A stretch of DNA of 38,617 nt from Chloroflexota bacterium. GTDB taxonomy: Bacteria > Chloroflexota > Anaerolineae > Anaerolineales > Villigracilaceae. Position numbers and translations under genes: made by a program. Within the stretch, counting starts at the first letter, position 1. Every line of letters begins with the position of its first letter. Of the stretch, positions 1 to 6,282 are shown in pieces. Below the pieces are notes generated by a model. It searched no databases. It saw only the letters and a program-made list of their open reading frames with translations, and had not been told where the DNA came from. The DNA is taken from positions 1 to 38,617 of the forward strand of contig JAKOVF010000335.1 in NCBI GenBank assembly GCA_029782225.1. The letters are read 5' to 3'.

Positions 1-170
1 ATGCGGATGGCCAGCAGACGAATTGCCTCCGAGTAGCCGTGCTGCTTTGGCTCAGGCGTATAGACCCGATGACATTCACCACACCGATAGCGTTGACTTC
101 CGCTTGGATTGAAGCCCGCTTTGTATTGTTTCCAATTCGATTGGCACGTTGGACAGTTCATGCCTCTCAT
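1..170 (-). CDS. IS1-type transposase N-terminal zinc-ribbon fragment (runs off the window)
   Basis: Reading the minus strand from ATG 170 (or ATG 161) gives a short protein start with two Cys pairs, NCPTC and RCGEC, separated by a basic stretch and a Ser-Gly-x-Gln-Arg-Tyr-Arg segment. This is the zinc-ribbon layout of the InsA-like N-terminus of IS1-family and related transposases. Only about 56 codons are visible; the frame is open to base 1, so the catalytic part lies outside the window. No SD sequence is obvious. I cannot place the element's terminal inverted repeat, so whether the copy is complete is unknown. The plus-strand frame over this stretch is a shadow. Confidence 0.6.
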   Translation of the reverse strand, partial: MRGMNCPTCQSNWKQYKAGFNPSGSQRYRCGECHRVYTPEPKQHGYSEAIRLLAIR

Positions 171-257
171 TTTATTCTGTTTTCGATCTTAGGTACTCCC
201 AGCAATCCTTCATTATACCAACCGTGTCAAGAGTACTGTTATTAAAGATAAACGTTC

Positions 258-480
258 GTCGTGAGAGGAGTGACGCCCCAGAGCGTTAGTCGAAGCGGAG
301 GAACGCAGTCGGAGGATGGTGATGCAGCAATCTCCTATCTAACCGGGATTTCTGCAAATGGCGCTTCGACTGCGCCTACAACTTCGCTCACATTGTCCCG
401 ACACTTGCACTCCGTTCGGGCCGTGAGCCCGACGAGGCAAAACGGCCTTTGGGAGCGCGAGGGCCCTCCTCGCAATGACA
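258..480. repeat. Interspersed repeat-like intergenic block upstream of the sigma gene
   Basis: The stretch carries no convincing gene. Its ends resemble inverted copies of a GTCATTGCGAGGAG-type sequence: a degenerate GTGAGAGGAGTGACG near 260 and CCTCCTCGCAATGAC near 465-479. A related motif forms a clean hairpin at 16578-16612. I read it as a short interspersed element that has accumulated changes. Its boundaries are approximate. Confidence 0.4.
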
Positions 481-520
481 GTGCAACGTTACATGTTATA
501 CTTTCTGCAACTTCTCAAAT

Positions 521-553
521 CCGGCGGGGTTATATTTGCAAAACCCCCGCCGG
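521..553. other. GC-rich stem-loop in the sigma-gene leader
   Basis: CCGGCGGGG (521-529) pairs perfectly with CCCCGCCGG (545-553) around an AT-rich loop. It lies just upstream of GTG 568, inside the longest possible reading frame of the sigma gene. A 9-bp GC stem would be an odd coding feature, so it supports starting translation at 568. It could be an RNA leader hairpin, a weak terminator from upstream, or a small repeat. No T-run follows it. Confidence 0.5.
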
Positions 554-567
554 TAAGGTTTAAACAG

Positions 568-1140
568 GTGCCTGAACCGGAAATCACAGAAGATGAAATC
601 CTGATCCGTGCCTCCCAGGGTGACCGGGACTCTTTCGGCCTGCTGTATGAGCGCTACGTGGATCGCATTTTCAACTATGTCTATTACCGCACGGGGAACC
701 TGCACGATGCAGAAGATTTAACGGCGCGCGTCTTCCAGCGTGCCATGAATCACATTCAGAACTACACCGATCGCGGCGTTCCGTTCTCGGCCTGGCTGTA
801 TCGCATTGCCCACAACCTGGTGGCCAATTGGCATCGAGACCGCAGCCGCAAGCAGGAAATTCCAATCGATGATCTGCCGGTCTTGCCGACCCGAGGCGAT
901 CACCCTGAGAAGAACCTCGTCCGCTCACAGGAACAGGATGCGCTCCTCCGCCTGATCCGCCGTCTGCCCTCCGAGCGACAGAACTTACTGATCTTAAAGT
1001 TTGTAGAGAACATGTCCAACGCCGAGATTGGCAAGATTATGGGGCGCAGCGAAGGAGCCGTGAAGAGCCTGTATCATCGCACACTCCTGGCGCTGCGGGA
1101 CCAGCTAGGAGATCAAAACATCACGCTCGACGGAGAATGA
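568..1140 (+). CDS. ECF-like RNA polymerase sigma-70 family factor
   Basis: Alternative sigma factor directing RNA polymerase to a dedicated promoter set. About 190 residues. Region 2 covers roughly residues 26-95 (LYERYVDRIFNYVYYRTGN, then the AEDLTARVF core-binding helix and FSAWLYRIAHN). Region 4 covers roughly 123-176, with the helix-turn-helix MSNAEIGKIMGRSEGAVKSL. No region 3 is evident, as expected for ECF-type factors. I chose GTG 568, preceded by TAAGG at 554-558, because the longer frame from 475 runs through a 9-bp GC hairpin and its extra N-terminus looks non-coding. The stop overlaps the DegV start (ATGA), so the two are translationally coupled. A small membrane protein follows two genes later; whether it acts as an anti-sigma anchor is only a guess. 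The family is certain, the regulon unknown. Confidence 0.88.
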   Translation: MPEPEITEDEILIRASQGDRDSFGLLYERYVDRIFNYVYYRTGNLHDAEDLTARVFQRAMNHIQNYTDRGVPFSAWLYRIAHNLVANWHRDRSRKQEIPIDDLPVLPTRGDHPEKNLVRSQEQDALLRLIRRLPSERQNLLILKFVENMSNAEIGKIMGRSEGAVKSLYHRTLLALRDQLGDQNITLDGE

Positions 1141-1985
1141 ACATGTTACGTATCGTCACCGATGGTGCAGCAGATATCCTTCCTGAATGGGGCAAGGAAT
1201 ACGACATAGACATGATCCCCGTGAATATCCTGTTCGGGGAGAAGTCCTACCTCCAGGGCGTTGAACTAGATAATGAGGGCTTTTACAGGCTGGTTGATGA
1301 GAGCAAGCGAATTCCGAAGACCGCACAGCCTTCACCCCATCAATTCGTGGAGTTCTATCGAAAGATCGCTGATAAAGGAGATACGATCATCTCCGTGCAT
1401 GTAACTGCCAAGCTCTCCGGCACCTACGCTTCGGCGGTCGCAGCGGCGGAGGAAGTGAAAAGCGAATTCAAAGTGCTGCCCGTTGACTCGATCCTCGGCT
1501 CGATCGCCATTGGTCTCATGTGCCGTGAGGCCCGCAAGATGGACCGGGCTGGCAAAAGTCCGCAGGAGATTGTGAAGTATCTTGAAGAGATCAAGCACAG
1601 AGTGCGCGTGATCCTCACACTGGATACCCTGGAATACGCAAAAATGTCTGGTCGCGTCAAAACCTTGCAAGCGGCTCTGGCTTCTGTCCTGAATGTCAAA
1701 CCGATTGCGGTCCTGCGTGAGGGGGACCTGAAAATGGAAGAACGAGTTCGCACCCGCAAAGCCGCGCTGGACCGCGTGATCGAGATGGCTGAAGGTGAGT
1801 TCAGGAACATATCGGTATACCTGGCGGCCGTCCATGCCCGCGATCCCCAGTCCGGGCAGGCTTTGCTCGATGACGCGAAGAAACACTTCAATGCCAAAGA
1901 AACGATGCTCAGCGACCTTTCCATTTCGGTCGCGGCCAATCTCGGGCCGGGGACCGTGGGATTGGTGCTCTATCCGACTTCATAA
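1137..1985 (+). CDS. DegV family fatty-acid-binding protein
   Basis: DegV/FakB-type proteins bind a fatty acid between two domains and can present it to a FakA kinase. This one is about 280 residues, the usual family length. It has the N-terminal IVTDGAADILPE segment, the TAQPSPHQF and KLSGTYASA lipid-pocket motifs, the TLEYAKMSGRV motif in the second domain, and a C-terminal GPGTVGLV end. ATG 1137 overlaps the sigma stop by four bases; ATG 1143 is an equally possible start two codons later. It has no visible signal peptide and is cytoplasmic. Co-transcription with the sigma factor is implied by the overlap. No FakA partner is in the window, so the fatty-acid role is taken from the family. 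Confidence 0.9.
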   Translation: MNMLRIVTDGAADILPEWGKEYDIDMIPVNILFGEKSYLQGVELDNEGFYRLVDESKRIPKTAQPSPHQFVEFYRKIADKGDTIISVHVTAKLSGTYASAVAAAEEVKSEFKVLPVDSILGSIAIGLMCREARKMDRAGKSPQEIVKYLEEIKHRVRVILTLDTLEYAKMSGRVKTLQAALASVLNVKPIAVLREGDLKMEERVRTRKAALDRVIEMAEGEFRNISVYLAAVHARDPQSGQALLDDAKKHFNAKETMLSDLSISVAANLGPGTVGLVLYPTS

Positions 1986-1994
1986 ATTTTTTTG

Positions 1995-2276
1995 ATGCCT
2001 ATGAAAACACGCAATCAGACTTCCACTTCTGACAATGAATTTGACGCCCTTGAAGCGCATCTGGCCGGGACTTTGAGACCGGTCGTCACTCCGAAGGACA
2101 TGATCCAACGCCTGCGCGAACGCGTCACCACACCGATGCAGGAAAAGATCGTGCTGCGCCTGCGCGATTGGCATTCACTATTTTTCGTGTTCAGCGGCGT
2201 GATGTCCGGGATGCTGGTCATCATCACTATAGCCCGCGCCTTGTTCTATTTTTGGGGGAAGCGACATACGGGATAG
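1995..2276 (+). CDS. Small single-pass membrane protein, function unknown
   Basis: A 93-residue protein starting at ATG 1995, nine bases after the DegV stop. The N-terminal two-thirds are charged and cytoplasmic-looking. A hydrophobic segment near residues 62-85 (FFVFSGVMSGMLVIITIA and following) would be one transmembrane helix, and the tail is short and basic. I do not recognise a family. It is the last gene before a strong terminator, so it probably shares a transcript with the sigma factor and DegV. A small membrane protein co-transcribed with an ECF sigma factor could be a membrane tether or anti-sigma-like partner, but there is no zinc-binding HxxxCxxC motif to support a ZAS-type anti-sigma. 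That role is only an inference from position. Confidence 0.65.
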   Translation: MPMKTRNQTSTSDNEFDALEAHLAGTLRPVVTPKDMIQRLRERVTTPMQEKIVLRLRDWHSLFFVFSGVMSGMLVIITIARALFYFWGKRHTG

Positions 2277-2307
2277 ATAACAGAAGATCTGGTTCCATTA
2301 ATGCGAA

Positions 2308-2345
2308 GCCCCAAAGGCGACAGAACCTTTGGGGCGTTTTGTTTT
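2308..2345 (+). terminator. Rho-independent terminator of the sigma-DegV operon
   Basis: GCCCCAAAGG (2308-2317) pairs perfectly with CCTTTGGGGC (2326-2335) over an 8-nt loop, followed by GTTTTGTTTT. It lies 31 bases past the stop of the small membrane protein. Confidence 0.9.
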
Positions 2346-2346
2346 G

Positions 2347-2428
2347 TGTCATCCTGAGCAGAGCGAAGGATCTCTTACGCCGCAGACCGAGACCCTTCGG
2401 TCGCAGCGCGCGCTCCCTCAGGGTGACA
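2347..2428. repeat. Interspersed palindromic repeat with TGTCATCCTGAG ends
   Basis: The element begins with TGTCATCCTGAG (2347-2358) and ends with CTCAGGGTGACA (2417-2428), inverted copies with one mismatch. Inside are GAAGGATCT and a GACCCTTCGGTC mini-hairpin. This type of mobile-looking non-coding repeat is common between genes in Chloroflexota and several other phyla. It sits between a terminator and the end of the minus-strand gene at 2431. Confidence 0.75.
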
Positions 2429-2430
2429 TG

Positions 2431-2754
2431 CTATTTCAATAACTCCTCACAAAACTTCCTCGCTTCGGCAATCAGATCCGCTTCGACGGGGAGTTTGTGC
2501 TCCTCGGTGATGCGCAGGGTCAGATGGTCAGCGATCAACTTCAAGTCGGGGGAGAGAGACGGCTCCTCCTGGATCAGGTGGAGCAAATCGTAGGCACTCC
2601 TGGTGAAAGGGGGAATCCCGCGGCGGGTCAGATATTCCCGAATCGCAATGCCGGCCGCACGCCTGGCGCAGACGCGTGCCTGTCCCTCGTTGCCGCGGGC
2701 GCGGGCGTCCTCTGCAGTTTTTAACTCAACTTTGATCTGTGTTTTCCAGTCCAT
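2431..2754 (-). CDS. Small all-helical protein, possibly HEPN-like
   Basis: About 107 residues, rich in Ala, Glu, Arg and Leu, predicted all-helical, with no signal peptide or membrane segment. Visible segments are RARGNEGQARVCARRAAG near residues 18-35, a YLTRRGIPP turn, and an amphipathic C-terminal helix. The helical bundle and SAYDLL segment suggest a HEPN-like or nucleotidyltransferase-substrate-like fold, but the catalytic RxxxxH motif of HEPN RNases is not clear, so I do not assign activity. ATG 2754 is preferred: a TATAAT on the minus strand (2767-2762) sits just upstream, which would make the message nearly leaderless. It stands alone, divergent from the S41 protease gene. Confidence 0.6.
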   Translation of the reverse strand: MDWKTQIKVELKTAEDARARGNEGQARVCARRAAGIAIREYLTRRGIPPFTRSAYDLLHLIQEEPSLSPDLKLIADHLTLRITEEHKLPVEADLIAEARKFCEELLK

Positions 2755-2761
2755 AAGCCGC

Positions 2762-2789
2762 ATTATACTTCGGCGTTATAATGGGGCAA
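2762..2789 (-). promoter_or_regulatory. Promoter of the small helical protein (near-leaderless)
   Basis: On the minus strand TTGCCC (2789-2784) is followed after 16 bases by TATAAT (2767-2762). The predicted start of transcription falls at or within a few bases of ATG 2754. A second TATAAT on the plus strand (2777-2782) faces the S41 gene with no good -35, so the two promoters would overlap back to back. Confidence 0.5.
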
Positions 2790-2808
2790 ATTAACCAAGG
2801 AGAGATAG

Positions 2809-5322
2809 ATGAAATCACGCCAATATAAAATCCTGGCGGCATTGGTTGCGTTGACCTTAGTCATTCTGGCTTGCAGCGCTGCCAGGCCCGGGACTGTTAC
2901 TCCGCTCCCGGGGGGGCAAACGCCTCCAGCGCCTCAAGTTGGGGGAGGACCAACGATCGTTACCGGAAGTCTGAACTATACAAATACCTTCTTTACCGCA
3001 GGGGTGGCTGAACCGGAGATCATCCTTGAAGACCAGGGTGGATTTGTCACACGTGACCGCAAGTTCCTGATCCCCATCGAGTCGCAGGTGATCGGTCAGA
3101 TCACATCGGATTTTTACAAATCGCCCTTCACCTACAGCCTGACGCTGCCGGAAGTCCCCAATGGCACCCTGCATGATGTGGACCACGATGGCAAAACCGA
3201 GACTGGCGTGATGGTCTTCGCGGTGGCTTACTGGACAAACACCTGGGGCGATCCGTTCCTGGAGAAGCGTGATCAAGGCGGCGGCGGATGGTCTACGGCC
3301 TATGCTTCCACCAAGGTGAGCGATAACCGTGATTCGTATCGGGAAGTCTATGGTGGTAAATACCTCGTGTATGCGCCGGATGACAAGCAATCCTTCCCCT
3401 CCGGTTTTGGCGATGACAAGAAGCTCTTTACAGATGACGACCCGACCATGGACCTGCCCGCGGGCTGGTCGGTGATCGATCTGGATCAGAGTCCCTTTGC
3501 CATCGACCGCGAAGCAAAGCCGACGATCGACCTGCTTGAGCCTGAAAGCGCAGCGCTCGATGATTTCTCCAAGCTTTCCTATACCGACGCGTTCGACAAG
3601 ATGCTCGACAAATTCAAGAGGGAATACGCCTGGACCGAGCTGAAGAAGATCGATTGGGATGCCAAGGGCAAGGAATTCCGTCCACGCTTCGAGGAGGCCG
3701 AAAAGAATAAGGACAGCCACGCCTATCTGCTCGCGCTCCGTGATTTCATCTGGTCCATCCCCGATACCCATGTTGGCTTTGATACCAGCGGGCTCCAGCA
3801 GGATTTCCAGACCGATATCGCCGGTGGCTTGGGCTTTGCGATGCGTGAGACCGATGATGGCAAGTTCGTTGCCAACTACATCACCAAGGATGGACCTGCC
3901 GAGCAGGCCGGGATGAAGTGGGGCGCGGAGATCACTTCGCTGGATGGCAAGCCAGTGAATGATGTCGTGGAAGCCACGGTCCCGTGGTCATCGCCGTTCA
4001 GCAACCCGATCATCAAGCGTTTGCAGCAAATGCGCTATGCCACACGCTTCCGCATGGACAAGGGTCAGGTGGATGTCACGTTTACCAATCCCGGCGAGTC
4101 TGAAAAGACTGCGACCCTGAAAGTTGTGAACGAAGTGGATAGCTTCAATGCCTCTTCCTTCCGCGCGGGTGTAGACGACACCGCACTCCCGGTCGAATTC
4201 CATGTTCTGCCAAGCGGATATGGTTACATCAAGGTTTCCAGTTTTCTGGATAATGATGTCCTGTCCATTCAGGTCTGGGAACGGGCACTCAAATACTTCA
4301 ATGATAACCAGGTCCCCGGCGTGATCCTCGACCTGCGCAACAATGGCGGCGGAAATGGCTGGCTGGCGGACCAGATGGCGGCCTACTTCTTCAGTAAAGA
4401 GACCGTCGTTGGAAATACGGCTTATTACAACAAGGCCAGCGGTGAGTTCTACATGGATCCCGGGGATGAAACCAGCATGATTCCCCCACCGCAAACTGAC
4501 CTTCAGTACACCGGCCCGGTGGTTGTAATGGTGGGACCGAACTGCGCCAGCGCCTGCGAATTCTTCTCCTATGATATGACGATCGACGGTCGTGCCACGG
4601 TTGTGGGTCAGTACCCAAGCGAGGGGGCAGGCGGCAGCGTGGAAGATTTCCTGATGCCCGAAAACATCCAGGTCCAATTGACGATTGGCCGCGCCGTGGA
4701 TGCCCAGGGCAATGTCCACCTTGAAGGCAAGGGTGTGGTGCCGGATGTAAAGGTGCCGGTGACGCTGGAAACCCTCAAGCAGCAAGCGGACGGCGAAGAC
4801 GTAGTCTTGAATGCGGCTGTGAAAGCCATCAGCGAACCGCAGGGCTCGGGTGTCACTCCTTCCGGACCGCCGGAAATTGCCAGCCCTGCTGATGCCTCAT
4901 CGGCGTTCTCTGCGGGCACAAAATTCCTCGAGGACCTAGCGCGCGAGAAATATCAATCATCCGATTATGCCAGGCCTGGGACGCTCACGTTCACGATCCC
5001 GCTTTCCCAGGACCAGAAATTGATGTGGTTGTATGCCTGGTGTACGACCAGCACGGAAGTCCTCGACCAGAATTTCCAGAACATCAAACTGAAGTTCACG
5101 CTCGATGGTAAGGATGTCCCGCTGGATCAGCTGCAGGAGGAGAAAGACCTGGAAAACAATGGTCAGCATTGCCGACTGTATTACACAGCTTTGAGCAACT
5201 GGCCCGCTGGTGAGCATCACTTGAGCACCACAGCAACCTTCACCGCGCCCATCAACGATGGATCAGCTGACTACGCAGCCGGCGATTATGTGCTTGATTA
5301 TGGGGTCTTTGTGAAGCCATAG
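2809..5322 (+). CDS. S41 family (C-terminal processing-type) protease, lipoprotein
   Basis: Probable extracytoplasmic serine protease of 837 residues, anchored by lipid. The N-terminus is a lipoprotein signal peptide with lipobox VILAC, giving lipidated Cys22, then a Pro/Gly-rich linker. Residues 60-240 form a region I do not recognise. A PDZ-like domain spans about 338-390 (GGLGFAMRETDDGKFV, DGPAEQAG, ITSLDGKPV). The S41 catalytic domain spans about 465-640, with LDLRNNGGGNGW and PNCASACEFF, where Ser581 is the likely nucleophile. Two cysteines (579 and 583) flank that serine, which is unusual and could allow a disulfide or redox control. The C-terminal 150 residues look like a beta-rich accessory domain. 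A strong SD (AAGGAGAG) precedes ATG 2809. It is monocistronic. The family is clear, the substrate unknown. Confidence 0.88.
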   Translation: MKSRQYKILAALVALTLVILACSAARPGTVTPLPGGQTPPAPQVGGGPTIVTGSLNYTNTFFTAGVAEPEIILEDQGGFVTRDRKFLIPIESQVIGQITSDFYKSPFTYSLTLPEVPNGTLHDVDHDGKTETGVMVFAVAYWTNTWGDPFLEKRDQGGGGWSTAYASTKVSDNRDSYREVYGGKYLVYAPDDKQSFPSGFGDDKKLFTDDDPTMDLPAGWSVIDLDQSPFAIDREAKPTIDLLEPESAALDDFSKLSYTDAFDKMLDKFKREYAWTELKKIDWDAKGKEFRPRFEEAEKNKDSHAYLLALRDFIWSIPDTHVGFDTSGLQQDFQTDIAGGLGFAMRETDDGKFVANYITKDGPAEQAGMKWGAEITSLDGKPVNDVVEATVPWSSPFSNPIIKRLQQMRYATRFRMDKGQVDVTFTNPGESEKTATLKVVNEVDSFNASSFRAGVDDTALPVEFHVLPSGYGYIKVSSFLDNDVLSIQVWERALKYFNDNQVPGVILDLRNNGGGNGWLADQMAAYFFSKETVVGNTAYYNKASGEFYMDPGDETSMIPPPQTDLQYTGPVVVMVGPNCASACEFFSYDMTIDGRATVVGQYPSEGAGGSVEDFLMPENIQVQLTIGRAVDAQGNVHLEGKGVVPDVKVPVTLETLKQQADGEDVVLNAAVKAISEPQGSGVTPSGPPEIASPADASSAFSAGTKFLEDLAREKYQSSDYARPGTLTFTIPLSQDQKLMWLYAWCTTSTEVLDQNFQNIKLKFTLDGKDVPLDQLQEEKDLENNGQHCRLYYTALSNWPAGEHHLSTTATFTAPINDGSADYAAGDYVLDYGVFVKP

Positions 5323-5380
5323 TGAAACGGGCGAGCTGACTTGTCCGCTCGCCTGCAATTACGATAGAGAATCTGAACCA

Positions 5381-5424
5381 CTGAGACACTGAGACGCTGA
5401 GACACAGAAGTCTCAGTGTCTCAG
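5381..5424. repeat. 14-bp perfect inverted repeat (CACTGAGACAC family)
   Basis: CTGAGACACTGAGA (5381-5394) and TCTCAGTGTCTCAG (5411-5424) are perfect inverted copies, with a third CTGAGACAC unit between them. It resembles the block at 9940-10000 and belongs to a CACTGAGACAC / CACAGAG class of interspersed repeats. A weaker 7-bp hairpin, GGCGAGC/GCTCGCC, lies just after the S41 stop at 5330-5353. Confidence 0.7.
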
Positions 5425-5532
5425 CCGTTTGTTGAGAATCGTTTTGTGGGGGAGAATGATGAGTGGGGAAGTGCCTATTTTCACGGCGCCCGGAATAAAG
5501 TCACCTGTGAAGCGGATTTCGTCACCTTTTCG

Positions 5533-5561
5533 TTGACTTTTGATTTATCCTGACATAGAAT
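5533..5561 (+). promoter_or_regulatory. Sigma-70 type promoter of the group 4 hydrogenase operon
   Basis: TTGACT (5533-5538) is followed after exactly 17 bases by TAGAAT (5556-5561). Transcription would start near 5568, leaving a leader of about 190 nt before the first gene at 5760. The GTGA-N6-TCAC palindrome begins immediately downstream of that start, a repressor-like position. Confidence 0.65.
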
Positions 5562-5571
5562 TAAGATAGAC

Positions 5572-5590
5572 AAGTGAAATCTGTCACAAT
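5572..5590. promoter_or_regulatory. CRP/FNR-type palindromic operator, group 4 operon
   Basis: The core GTGAAATCTGTCAC (5574-5587) has GTGA and TCAC arms around AATCTG, which is the half-site geometry of CRP/FNR-family regulators. The 16 bases 5574-5589 recur exactly at 23334-23349 upstream of the hdr-mvh operon. No matching DNA-binding regulator is encoded in the window. Confidence 0.65.
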
Positions 5591-5600
5591 ACGGCAAGGG

Positions 5601-5707
5601 GGATGGGTTACAGTAATCTCATCCACGCCAAAGGACCGGAGGTGCCCTCATCTGTTTGGGTTGGCAGAACGGAGGCATGTGTGGATGAATGGCTTGTGGC
5701 TTTTTTT
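5601..5707 (+). ncRNA. Possible structured 5' leader of the group 4 operon
   Basis: CATCCAC (5620-5626) can pair with GTGGATG (5681-5687), directly stacked on GCCAA (5627-5631) with TTGGC (5661-5665); GAGG (5639-5642) with CCTC (5646-5649) forms an inner hairpin. An exclusive alternative pairs GGATG (5601-5605) with CATCC (5620-5624). A run of seven T follows at 5701-5707. These mutually exclusive pairings are switch-like, but I do not recognise a known riboswitch class and see no clean terminator stem before the T-run. Confidence 0.3.
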
Positions 5708-5759
5708 GTTTCCTGCTTTGGCGTAGGTAAATATCATATTGCACGCTGGAGGGTGGCCC

Positions 5760-6281
5760 ATGCCTAAGGTCATCTATTGTGATGTCACACGCTGTGACAA
5801 TTGCCAGGAATGTGTGAAAGCCTGTGAGTCCGTGCACTACGGGCGCAATCACATGTTCGTTCAGGCCGTGGATGAACTTTTCATTCCAGCCAACTGCCGC
5901 CACTGTGAACAAAGCCCATGTGTCGAGGTCTGTCCAACAGGCGCGATGGCGCGTGTCAGCGAAGATGCCGTCACAATTGCTTCGATGAAATGCATCGGCT
6001 GTCGTCTGTGCAACATCGCGTGCCCGTTCGGCGCGGTCTGGTTTGACACGCTGGACAAGGTCTCGCGCAAGTGCGACCTATGCCAGAGTCAGCTGGCGGA
6101 GGGAAATCCACCTGCCTGCGTAACTGCCTGCACACCCCAACACGCCCTGCGGTTTGGTGACTTCGATCAGCTTTTGAATTCGGCGCAGACAAGGGAGTTA
6201 CATACCATTGTCACGCGTGCCAGCGGGAATTATGGGGCCGTTGTAAGTATTCCGATCAAAGCGAATGGGAAAGGAGGTTGA
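5760..6281 (+). CDS. Four-cluster [4Fe-4S] electron-transfer protein (HycB/CooF-like)
   Basis: Electron-wire subunit that would bring electrons from a donor (formate dehydrogenase, CODH or ferredoxin) to the group 4 hydrogenase. The 173 residues contain four cysteine clusters: CDNCQECVKAC near 10-20; CRHCEQSPCVEVCP near 47-60; CIGCRLCNIACP near 80-91; and CDLC with a spaced CVTAC near 104-127. This is the ferredoxin-like HycB/HyfA/CooF arrangement. It has no signal peptide, so it faces the cytoplasm. I chose ATG 5760 because GGAGGG stands seven bases before it; a TTG-started extension is unlikely. It is first in the operon and its stop overlaps the region of the next gene's SD. No formate or CO dehydrogenase is in the window, so the donor is unknown. 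Confidence 0.88.
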   Translation: MPKVIYCDVTRCDNCQECVKACESVHYGRNHMFVQAVDELFIPANCRHCEQSPCVEVCPTGAMARVSEDAVTIASMKCIGCRLCNIACPFGAVWFDTLDKVSRKCDLCQSQLAEGNPPACVTACTPQHALRFGDFDQLLNSAQTRELHTIVTRASGNYGAVVSIPIKANGKGG

Positions 6282-6282
6282 C

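Noticed and set aside
39..245. Plus-strand 68-residue frame near the left edge.
   Set aside because: It is the shadow of the minus-strand transposase fragment, which has clear zinc-ribbon cysteine pairs.
5601..5707. Cobalamin, c-di-GMP or TPP riboswitch in the group 4 leader.
   Set aside because: None of the conserved boxes of these classes could be recognised, so only a generic structured leader is claimed.
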